DNA of 64,000 nucleotides from Rhodospirillum rubrum ATCC 11170 (GTDB taxonomy: Bacteria; Pseudomonadota; Alphaproteobacteria; Rhodospirillales; Rhodospirillaceae), in assembly GCF_000013085.1 (NCBI RefSeq), contig NC_007643.1, forward strand, positions 3,233,501-3,297,500, given 5' to 3'. Within the stretch, counting starts at the first letter, position 1. Every line of letters begins with the position of its first letter. A program made the translations under genes and the position numbers. Below, piece after piece: positions 45,571 to 53,544 of this stretch. The notes under the pieces were generated by a model. It was not told the origin of the DNA and searched no databases. It saw nothing but the letters and a program-made list of their open reading frames with translations.

Positions 45571-46722
45571 ATGACGTCCACGATGACAGCTCCTGCCGGT
45601 TTCCTCCCGCGCGTCGGCCGCTTGATCGCGGTCGCGCTGACCGCGGTTTTTTTGCTCGCGCCAACCGGAGCCGAAGCTGCCTCGCGGATCAAGGATCTCG
45701 CCGATTTCGAAGGGGTTCGGGATAATATTTTGGTCGGATACGGGCTGGTGGTCGGCCTCAAAGGCACCGGCGACAAGCTTGATGACGTGACCTTCACCAA
45801 GGAATCGCTGATCGGCATGCTCGAACGCCTGGGGGTGAACACCCGCGAAGGCAAACTCGACCCCGACAACGTGGCCGCGGTGATGGTGACAGGCACCCTG
45901 CCGCCCTTCGCCCGCCAGGGCTCGCGCATCGACGTGACGATCAGCGCCTTGGGCACCGCGAAAAGCCTGGCCGGCGGCACCTTGATGGTGACGCCGCTGA
46001 TCGGCGCCGATGGCGAGGTCTATGCCGTCGCCCAGGGTCAGGCCCAGATCGGCGGCTATGCGGTCCAGGGGCAGTCGGCCTCGGTGCAAAAGGGCGTGCC
46101 GACCAGCGGCCGCATTCCCAATGGGGCGCTGGTCGAAGCCGAGGTGCCTTTTAATCTCAGCGCCATGGAAAGCGTCAAGATCAGCTTGCGCAACCCCGAT
46201 TTCACCACAGCGCGGCGCATCGCCCAGGCGATCAACGCCTTTCTCGGCACCGAATTGGCCCGGCCGCTTGATCCGGGCACGGTTTTGGTCGCGGTGACCG
46301 CCGGCTACGAAGGCAATGCGGTGGCCCTGTTGACCGATATCGAGCAGTTGCTGGTCGAGCCCGACACCGTGGCCCGCGTCGTCATCGACGAGGCAACTGG
46401 CACCATCGTCATCGGCGAAAAGGTCCGCATCAACACCGTGGCCATCGCCCAGGGCAATCTGACCATCCGCGTCACCGAGACCCCGCAGGTGTCCCAGCCC
46501 GCCCCCTTCAGTCAGGGCGGCCAGACCGCGGTGGTGCCGCGCACCAATATCCAGGTCGACGAAGGCAAGGACAACAAGCTGACCGTTGTCAACGGCGGAG
46601 TTAATCTGCAAGACCTCGTCAACAGCCTGAACGCCCTGGGCGTCGGTCCGCGCGACATGATCTCGATCCTGCAGGCCATCAAATCGGCCGGCGCCATGCA
46701 AGCCGAAATTCAGGTGATGTGA
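45571..46722 (+). CDS. flgI: Flagellar P-ring protein FlgI
   Basis: A 383-residue exported P-ring subunit. The signal peptide ends near GAEA; motifs SRIKDLADFEGVRDNILVGYGLVVGLKGTGD and the C-terminal TLQDLVNSLNALGV-like segment are typical (shown in the sequence as NLQDLVNSLNALGVGPRDMI). ATG at 45571 is chosen; 45583 is an alternative. It overlaps flgJ by one base (TGATG). Confidence 0.95.
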   Translation: MTSTMTAPAGFLPRVGRLIAVALTAVFLLAPTGAEAASRIKDLADFEGVRDNILVGYGLVVGLKGTGDKLDDVTFTKESLIGMLERLGVNTREGKLDPDNVAAVMVTGTLPPFARQGSRIDVTISALGTAKSLAGGTLMVTPLIGADGEVYAVAQGQAQIGGYAVQGQSASVQKGVPTSGRIPNGALVEAEVPFNLSAMESVKISLRNPDFTTARRIAQAINAFLGTELARPLDPGTVLVAVTAGYEGNAVALLTDIEQLLVEPDTVARVVIDEATGTIVIGEKVRINTVAIAQGNLTIRVTETPQVSQPAPFSQGGQTAVVPRTNIQVDEGKDNKLTVVNGGVNLQDLVNSLNALGVGPRDMISILQAIKSAGAMQAEIQVM

Positions 46723-47051
46723 TGGCTGACACGTCTTCGCTTTCGTCCAGCGGCACCGATGCCCTGACCCAGGCCAGCGCGGCGCGCACCCGGAATCTGG
46801 CGATGCTGCGCGCTAAGACCCCGGCCGAGGCCAAGGAGAGCGCCCAGGAGTTCGAGTCCTTTTTCCTGGGTCAGATGCTTCAACCGATGTTCTCGTCGAT
46901 CGAGACCGCGGCGCCCTTCGGCGGCGGCCATGCCGAGGAGATGTGGCGGTCGATGATGGTTGACGAATACGGAAAAATGATCGCCCGCAATGGCGGAGTC
47001 GGCATCGCCGATGCCGTGATGCGGGTCATGCTTGCCAATCAGGAGGCTTGA
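46722..47051 (+). CDS. flgJ: Rod-binding protein FlgJ (N-terminal domain only)
   Basis: A 109-residue protein matching only the rod-capping half of FlgJ (AQEFESFFLGQMLQPMFSSI; MWRSMMVDEYGKMIA). The muramidase domain found in gammaproteobacteria is absent, as usual for this class, so a separate lytic enzyme must open the wall. It starts within the flgI stop. Confidence 0.9.
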   Translation: MADTSSLSSSGTDALTQASAARTRNLAMLRAKTPAEAKESAQEFESFFLGQMLQPMFSSIETAAPFGGGHAEEMWRSMMVDEYGKMIARNGGVGIADAVMRVMLANQEA

Positions 47052-47054
47052 ACC

Positions 47055-47861
47055 ATGAGCGTATCCGACACCACGTCCCGCAGGGCGTCGCCTTTCGCCC
47101 GTGGTCCCGCCGCTGCGCCGACCGTCGCCGCCCCGGTGCAGGCCGCCACGCCCGTGTCCCCCGCCCCGGCGCCCGCGCCGGCTTCGGGCCGTAGTTCACC
47201 CTTTTCGACACGGGGCGCCGCCCAGCCAACCCCTCCCCAGTCGGCCGCCACCCCGGCGGCGATGACCGCCGCCCCGCTCGCCCAGGCCGCGGTGCCCCTG
47301 CGCGCCGCCGGTCGGCCGGTCCGTGGCGAAAAGCCCGCCGCCCGGTCGTCCGAGAAGGTCACCCTGGCCCACCGCCGGGCCCAGCCGAGTCCCCATGCCA
47401 TCGTTCCGACCTCGTTGCCCGGCCCGGTGGAGCCCAAGGTCGCCGCCCTGCTTGGCGCCATCGGCCAGTTGGTCGCGGTTCTGAACGAGGAAAACGACGC
47501 CCTCGATCGCCATGACGGCGCCGCCGTTCGCGCCCTGATGGGCGCCAAAACGGCCAAGACCCGCTATTACCAGGAACAGATGCTGGGCATTCACGCCAAT
47601 CCGCGCCTACTGCTCGACCTGACCGAAGAGCAGCGCGACGTAATGCGCATCGCCGGCAAGACGCTTGATACCCTGGCCCGTGAAAACGGCCAGCGCCTTC
47701 AGGCCAATATCGAAGCCACCAACCGCTTTCTGAAGGCGGTGGTCACCGCCGTGCACGAACGTGAAAAGGAACGCGCCACCTGCTACACCCCCGAAGGCGC
47801 CGTTGAAGGCGATCCGACCCAGGCCTACCGCAAGGCCGTAACCTTTAATGAAACGCTTTAG
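47055..47861 (+). CDS. flgN: FlgN-like chaperone with long Pro/Ala-rich N-terminus
   Basis: A 268-residue protein. The first 120 residues are Pro/Ala/Ser-rich and probably disordered. The C-terminal part (about 125-250) is a FlgN-like helical bundle (VAALLGAIGQLVAVLNEENDAL, IAGKTLDTLARENGQRLQAN). FlgN chaperones FlgK and FlgL, encoded directly downstream, which supports the call. The N-terminal extension is not part of the usual family. Confidence 0.75.
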   Translation: MSVSDTTSRRASPFARGPAAAPTVAAPVQAATPVSPAPAPAPASGRSSPFSTRGAAQPTPPQSAATPAAMTAAPLAQAAVPLRAAGRPVRGEKPAARSSEKVTLAHRRAQPSPHAIVPTSLPGPVEPKVAALLGAIGQLVAVLNEENDALDRHDGAAVRALMGAKTAKTRYYQEQMLGIHANPRLLLDLTEEQRDVMRIAGKTLDTLARENGQRLQANIEATNRFLKAVVTAVHEREKERATCYTPEGAVEGDPTQAYRKAVTFNETL

Positions 47862-47964
47862 AGCAAATCCCGCGCACGCCGTTGGCGAGCGCGACGATGA
47901 TTTGCTTGCTTATCAGACTTTCGGAGCGGTGTGCGGGGACAAGGTTTCCCGCACACCGCTCTAA
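47859..47964 (+). repeat. Dispersed two-hairpin intergenic repeat, copy A
   Basis: It begins with the flgN stop codon (TAGAGCAAATCCC). Hairpin 1 pairs AGCAAATC (47862-47869) with GATTTGCT (47899-47906). The linker contains TATCAGACTTT. Hairpin 2 pairs GAGCGGTGTGCGGG (47924-47937) with its complement (47948-47961), ending CTCTAA. Confidence 0.88.
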
Positions 47965-48025
47965 ACGACGACGGACTAGCCGCGACCGGACCTGACCGGC
48001 GCCGCGCTCGGGAGGAACCCGGACG

Positions 48026-50209
48026 ATGAGCCTGAATCTCGCCCTGTCCGCCGGAATCAGTGGACTTCAGACAGCCCAGAAAGGGCTCGATCTGGTTTCC
48101 CACAATCTGGCGAACATCAACACGCCGGGCTATACCCGGAAGATCTTCAACCCGGAAAGCGTCGTCCTCAACGGCAGCGGCGTCGGTGTGCAGACCGGCA
48201 CGATCGCCCGGCGCGTCGACGAGGGTCTCAACCGGGACCTGCGCGAAGAGCTGGCCAAATACACCGAATACAAAACCAAGGCGTCCTACTACCAGCGCAT
48301 GCAGGACCTGTTTGGCAAGCCGGCCTCGAACAACTCGATCAGCCATAACCTGACGGCCTTCGGTCAGCAGTTCGATACCCTGGCGCTCGAGACCGACAAA
48401 TCGACCCAGCAGATGGCCACGGTGCGCTCGGCCCAGGAACTGACCAGCCAGTTCAACACCATCTCCACCCGTTTGCAGCAGATGCGCCTGACCGCCGATC
48501 AGGATATCGCCGGCGCGGTGGCCGAGGTTAACGGCCACCTCAAGAACATCGACACCCTGAACGACGAGATCACCCTGGGGGTGGCCACCGGTCGCGACGT
48601 GACCGATCTTCAGGACAAGCGCGACCTTGAGGTTCAGCAACTGACCGAACTGGTCGATGTCACGACGTTTGAGCGCCCGGGCGGCGCCCTGGTGGTTTAT
48701 ACCAAGGGCGGATCAACCCTGCTCGACGCCGATCCGATCCCCGTCAGTTTCACCGCGTCCAGTTCGGTCACCGCCTGGGACAGCAAGGGCGGCGGCGATT
48801 TTTCGGCGATCTCGGTCGGCGGCAGCGATATCACCGGCGAAATCGGCGCCGGCAAGCTGGCCGCCCTGATCGACATGCGCGACAAGACCGTCCCCGCCTA
48901 TCAATCGCAGATGGACGAACTGGCCGGCAAGTTCAGCGACTCGATCAACCAGATCCACAACCGCGGCACCAGCCAGCCGACCATCGCCAATTCCTATTCC
49001 GGCACCACCACCTTCATCGCGCCGGCCACGCAAACCATGGCCCTGACCACCGGCGACGTGGCGATTACGCTGTTTAACGCCGATGGCACCCAGAAGGCGA
49101 CGACGACGCTGAAAACGATCGTGCCGGCGGTGGCCACCGGAGAGGATATCTCGACCGTGACCACGGCGATCCAGACCTGGCTCAACTCGGGGACCGGCGG
49201 CGGCTTGACCGGGGCCACGGCCACGGTCGACGCCAATGGCAAGGTCCAGATCAAACTCGGCACCAACACCGCCTCGCTGGCCTTCCGCGATCAGGCCTCG
49301 ACCACCGCCGGATCGACGGCGGGCGATGTGACCATCGCCTATGACGCCGACGGCAATGGCACGACCGATCAGACCGTTTCGGGATTCGCCAATTTCCTTG
49401 GCCTCAACGACATGTTCGTCGCCAATCGCGGGCAGTGGATGGCCGACAGCGACGTCAAGGCCCAGAACTGGACGCCCAATGTCGGCGGCGCCCTGACCTT
49501 CTATGATAGCAACAATCCCCCCGGCGGAACCGCCATCGGCACGCTGACCATCGCCCCGAACGAAACCCTCAAAGACATCGCCCTCAAGATCAATTCCGAT
49601 ACGGCGCTTTCGGCCAAGCTCGAAGCCGAGGTCGTGCAAGATGGCGACGGCTATCGCCTGCGCATCAAGGATCGCGCCGGCAAGGATATGGTCATCACCC
49701 AGACCGCCGGCGTCGGCACCGGGCTGATCGAACAATTGGGCCTGAAGGATTCGAAGGCCGGGCTGTCGGGCCAGTTGCGCGTCAACCAAAGCCTGCTAGA
49801 TGATTCGTCGCGCATCTCGCGCGGCGCCGTGCTCTTCAATTCCGACACCGGCCAGTACTATATCAGTGCGGGCGACAACACGACGGCCAACCAATTGGCC
49901 AAATCCTTCCAAACGGCGGTCTCTTTCGACGCCGCCGGCGGGGTGACGACGGGGGCGCGCAGTTTCTCGGACTATGCGGCCCTGACGCTCAGCCAGAACG
50001 CCAGCGAAGCCAGTGCGGTGGCCACCACTGTCAGCTACCAAAGCCAACTCGCCGATACCTTGCAACTGAAGTCGGCCGAAATCAGCGCCGTCAATATGGA
50101 CGAGGAACTCTCTCAACTCCTGGTCTGGGAACAGATGTACCGGGCTTCGGCCAAAGTCATCTCGGCCGCCGCCGACATGCTCGACGTGCTCAACAGCATC
50201 ATCCGTTAA
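48026..50209 (+). CDS. flgK: Flagellar hook-associated protein FlgK (HAP1)
   Basis: A 727-residue hook-filament junction protein. N-terminal GLQTAQKGLDLVSHNLANIN and the C-terminal EELSQLLVWEQMYRASAKVI helix are typical; the centre is Thr/Ala-rich and longer than in enteric bacteria (547 residues). A GGGAGG site precedes ATG 48026. It is followed by flgL after 14 bases. Confidence 0.95.
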   Translation: MSLNLALSAGISGLQTAQKGLDLVSHNLANINTPGYTRKIFNPESVVLNGSGVGVQTGTIARRVDEGLNRDLREELAKYTEYKTKASYYQRMQDLFGKPASNNSISHNLTAFGQQFDTLALETDKSTQQMATVRSAQELTSQFNTISTRLQQMRLTADQDIAGAVAEVNGHLKNIDTLNDEITLGVATGRDVTDLQDKRDLEVQQLTELVDVTTFERPGGALVVYTKGGSTLLDADPIPVSFTASSSVTAWDSKGGGDFSAISVGGSDITGEIGAGKLAALIDMRDKTVPAYQSQMDELAGKFSDSINQIHNRGTSQPTIANSYSGTTTFIAPATQTMALTTGDVAITLFNADGTQKATTTLKTIVPAVATGEDISTVTTAIQTWLNSGTGGGLTGATATVDANGKVQIKLGTNTASLAFRDQASTTAGSTAGDVTIAYDADGNGTTDQTVSGFANFLGLNDMFVANRGQWMADSDVKAQNWTPNVGGALTFYDSNNPPGGTAIGTLTIAPNETLKDIALKINSDTALSAKLEAEVVQDGDGYRLRIKDRAGKDMVITQTAGVGTGLIEQLGLKDSKAGLSGQLRVNQSLLDDSSRISRGAVLFNSDTGQYYISAGDNTTANQLAKSFQTAVSFDAAGGVTTGARSFSDYAALTLSQNASEASAVATTVSYQSQLADTLQLKSAEISAVNMDEELSQLLVWEQMYRASAKVISAAADMLDVLNSIIR

Positions 50210-50223
50210 GCGAGGACCAGATC

Positions 50224-51771
50224 ATGGCATCGACAATCGAACGGGTCGGCACCTATTCCCAGCGCAGCTCCCTGGTCGGCCAGATGCTGGCCATCCAGAA
50301 GCGGCTGACGGACACCCAGACCCAGGTCAATACCGAACAAAAATCCCAGGATTACACCGGGCTGTCGGCCGACGCCTTCCGGCTGGTTAGCATGGAAAAT
50401 GAATCCTCGCGGGTCAGCCAGTTCATGAAGACCAACACCGTCGTCTCGTCGCGACTGAAAGTGGCGAGCACCTCGGTGGAGGCGGTCGACAAGACGGTGC
50501 GGGATTTCCGCAGCCAATTGTCCCTGTTCTCCCAGGTCGATCTCACCAAGCCCTTGACCGACGAGGAAACCACCAAGCTCAAGGACTTACAAAACCGTGC
50601 CTTTGAGGCTCTCAAAAGCACGGAGTATTACCTCAACAACCAGCACGATGGCAGCTATCTGTTCGCCGGCGGCCGCACCGACACGCCGCCCGTCGACATC
50701 CCCTATAATACCCTTGAGGAATTCCAGAACGTCTTTAACGGCAAGACGGTGACCTATCCGCAGTCGCGCGCCGCCAATCTGGCCGACGCCAAGGTGGCGG
50801 GCACGATGACCGTGGCGCCGGGGGCCCTGGCCACCGATCCCGGCACGATCACCGCCGCCGCCGGCAGCTTCATCGACGCCACCAAGACCGAAACCGGGGT
50901 CGGCGGCGATCTGACCTTCACGGCGGCCAACAACACCGTCGCCAGCCCGCAGTTCGTTGGCACCACCATCGCCGCCGGTGATGTCATCCGCGTTGACATG
51001 GGGGCGACCGGCCCGCTGCCCGTCGACGCAACGGGCAATTACGGGGGCAACGAGCGCTTCTATACGGTCAAGGCGGTTGATGCCACCACCGGAACCCTTA
51101 CGCTCGAATCCAGCCCGCCGGTGACCAACGAAGCCGTCGCCGGGGCCTGGACGATCAGCGTGCCCAAGGTCATGCCCGGCCAGGTCTCGGTCTCGGGCGC
51201 CGGCGCCAATGATCAAACTTATACGGTCAGCGATATTTCCGCCGATGGCACGACGCTTTACATCACGCCGCCGCCCGGCGCCACCACGACCACCGCCGTC
51301 ACCGTCGCCCCCCATGTCTATTACCAGGGCGACGAGTTGAGCACCCAGCAGCGCATCGACGACGACCGGTCGATCACCACGGGGATCAACGCCAAGAACC
51401 CGGCTTTTGAAAAAGCCCTACGGGCGATGGCGATCATCGCCCAGGGGGATTTGCAGAGCAATCCGGGGCGGGTTCAGCAAGCCTTGAATTTGCTGGGCGA
51501 CTCGGTCGACCATTCGCCGCAGAACACCAGCGAACTCAGCGGCGATCTGACCGATGTCGCCCAGGTGATCGGTCTCAATCAGGCCACCGTCAAGCGCACC
51601 AGCACCGAGCAGCAGTCCTATCTGACCTTCTTGCAAAACCGCTCGGGCGATATCGAAACCGTCGACAAGACCGAGGCCCTGGTTCGCCTGTCCGACGATG
51701 CCCAGGCCCTGCAGGCGTCTTTCGCCGCCTTCTCGCGCATCACCTCGCTGTCGCTGGTCAGCTACCTGTAG
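50224..51771 (+). CDS. flgL: Flagellar hook-associated protein FlgL (HAP3), enlarged
   Basis: A 515-residue HAP3. The N-terminal flagellin-like helices (VGTYSQRSSLVGQMLAIQKR; LKVASTSVEAVDKTVRDF) and the C-terminal helix with QASFAAFSRITSLSLVSYL are conserved. Residues of about 190-370 are a Thr/Ala/Gly-rich insert absent from the roughly 320-residue enteric protein. It ends the flgI-flgL run and converges with a TPR-glycosyltransferase gene. Confidence 0.93.
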   Translation: MASTIERVGTYSQRSSLVGQMLAIQKRLTDTQTQVNTEQKSQDYTGLSADAFRLVSMENESSRVSQFMKTNTVVSSRLKVASTSVEAVDKTVRDFRSQLSLFSQVDLTKPLTDEETTKLKDLQNRAFEALKSTEYYLNNQHDGSYLFAGGRTDTPPVDIPYNTLEEFQNVFNGKTVTYPQSRAANLADAKVAGTMTVAPGALATDPGTITAAAGSFIDATKTETGVGGDLTFTAANNTVASPQFVGTTIAAGDVIRVDMGATGPLPVDATGNYGGNERFYTVKAVDATTGTLTLESSPPVTNEAVAGAWTISVPKVMPGQVSVSGAGANDQTYTVSDISADGTTLYITPPPGATTTTAVTVAPHVYYQGDELSTQQRIDDDRSITTGINAKNPAFEKALRAMAIIAQGDLQSNPGRVQQALNLLGDSVDHSPQNTSELSGDLTDVAQVIGLNQATVKRTSTEQQSYLTFLQNRSGDIETVDKTEALVRLSDDAQALQASFAAFSRITSLSLVSYL

Positions 51772-51786
51772 AGTATCCGCATCACT

Positions 51787-53544
51787 CTATGAAAGCGGCC
51801 AGCCTTGGGCGAAGGCTCGCCGCACCGCATCAAAGGCCCCATCCCAATCGCCGGGATGGGGCTGGCGGAACAGGCGGAGCGAGGGGTACCACACCGTGCG
51901 CGACGCCTTTTGCCCCCACCGCCAGTCGGGGGTGGCAAGCAGCAGCAGGGCGCAAGGCAGGCCAAGCGCTCCGGCCAGATGGGCCACCGCCGTATCGACG
52001 GCCACCACCAGATCAAGCCCGGCCATCACCGACGCCGTCGCCGCCATGTCGCCCAGCCGGTCCCCCTCGTCGATCACTCCCAGGCCGGCGGGCAAACCGG
52101 CCAGATCGGCGCGGCGCGGTCCCAACTGCAGGGCATGGACCGTCCATCCCTGATCGACACACAGGCCGGCTAAAGGCTCGAGCGGACAGGAACGGTCGCG
52201 CGGCCGGGTCTTGCCGGCCCAGACCAGCCCCAGCCGACCCCGCCCCCCCGGCGGCAGCGGGGGCGCCAAGGGCGGCACCGGCGGCCGAGCCTTCAGATAC
52301 GGCACATCCACGGGCATGACGCCGGCCGTGACCCCGGCCATGCGGGCAAGATCAAGGGCGCCGATCCAGGCGGCCACGGGCGGCGGCGGGCGGCCCATGG
52401 CCAGAAGGTCGATCCCGGCCTCCAGGCCCTCCGCCAGCAAGCGATGCAGGCAGGGGTGGCATTCAAAGACGATCCGCCGCGGACGATCGGGGCGCTTGCT
52501 CAGCCAGGGCAGGAAGCGCGCCGCCATGATCTGATCGCCCAACCCCTGCTCGCCACGCACCAGCAGCGTCCCCTCGCCCAAGGGCTCGCCCGCCCATGGC
52601 GGCGCCGTGACCGGCGGATAGGGCCGCTGAAAGGCCGCCGTGCGCCAGCGATGGGCATAATCGGCGAACCCCTGTTCATAATCATCGGCAAGACAGCGGG
52701 CGAAGGCGCGGTTGACCTTCGCATCGGCATCGTCGGGATCAAGGGCCAGGGCCCGGTCGGCGGCCGCCGTCGCCTCGTCCAGGGCGCCGGTCTCGATCAG
52801 GGCGGCGGCCAGATTGACCCATCCCGCGCCATGGGTCGGCGCCTTGTCCAGGCTGGCGCGCAGCACCGCCACGCTCTCGTCGACCGCCCCGGCGGCCAAC
52901 AGGGCTCCGGCCAGGGCATCGGCCAAATCGGCGCGCCCGGGGGCGTCGGCCAGGACGGCGCGCAACAGCTGGGCGGCATCGCCCGGCCGATCAAGACGGC
53001 GCAAGGCCTCGGCCAGATCGGCGCGCGGGTCGATCGCCCCCGGCGCCCGGGCGACGGCGGCTTCCAGAAGCGGCAGCGCCTCGTCGGGACGATCCAGGGC
53101 CAGCAGGGCCCGCCCCAGGTTATGGGCGGGGGCCACGTCGTCGGGGGCAAGGGCGCGGGCCCGGCGCAGGGGGGCAAGGGCTTCGCCCGGCCGACCAAGG
53201 TCGATCAGGGCCCGCCCCTGGGTCGAGAGAACCGCTTGGTGATCGGGGGCCAGGGCCAGGGCCACCGCCAGATCGGCCAGGGCCTCCTCGGCCCGGCCAA
53301 GATCAAGCAGCAGGCCGGCGCGCTCGATCCGCAGCGGCGCATCGTCAGCCGCCACGGCCAGCCCCCGGGTAAAGGCCGCTAGGGCCAGGGCCCCATCGCC
53401 GCCGCGGCGGGCGATCAGCCCGGCCAGATGGTGGGCGCGGGGATCGTCGGGATCGCGCTCCAGGGCCTGGGCGACGGGAATCGCCGCGCTTTCGACCAGA
53501 CCGGCCTCAAGGAGCTTCAAGGCAAGGGCGAGACGGGGATTCAT
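51787..53544 (-). CDS. TPR protein with GT9-like glycosyltransferase domain
   Basis: A 585-residue protein. Residues 1-290 are about eight tetratricopeptide repeats (GRAEEALADLAVALALAPD type). Residues 330-585 form a GT-B-type domain like heptosyltransferase/GT9 enzymes (EQGLGDQIMAARFLPWL, GLVWAGKTRPRDRSC, DTAVAHLAGALGLP for the sugar-nucleotide site). ATG at 53544 overlaps the stop of the upstream OGT-like gene by four bases. With its neighbours it is a candidate flagellin-modifying enzyme, based on place and domain type only. Confidence 0.8.
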   Translation of the reverse strand: MNPRLALALKLLEAGLVESAAIPVAQALERDPDDPRAHHLAGLIARRGGDGALALAAFTRGLAVAADDAPLRIERAGLLLDLGRAEEALADLAVALALAPDHQAVLSTQGRALIDLGRPGEALAPLRRARALAPDDVAPAHNLGRALLALDRPDEALPLLEAAVARAPGAIDPRADLAEALRRLDRPGDAAQLLRAVLADAPGRADLADALAGALLAAGAVDESVAVLRASLDKAPTHGAGWVNLAAALIETGALDEATAAADRALALDPDDADAKVNRAFARCLADDYEQGFADYAHRWRTAAFQRPYPPVTAPPWAGEPLGEGTLLVRGEQGLGDQIMAARFLPWLSKRPDRPRRIVFECHPCLHRLLAEGLEAGIDLLAMGRPPPPVAAWIGALDLARMAGVTAGVMPVDVPYLKARPPVPPLAPPLPPGGRGRLGLVWAGKTRPRDRSCPLEPLAGLCVDQGWTVHALQLGPRRADLAGLPAGLGVIDEGDRLGDMAATASVMAGLDLVVAVDTAVAHLAGALGLPCALLLLATPDWRWGQKASRTVWYPSLRLFRQPHPGDWDGAFDAVRRAFAQGWPLS

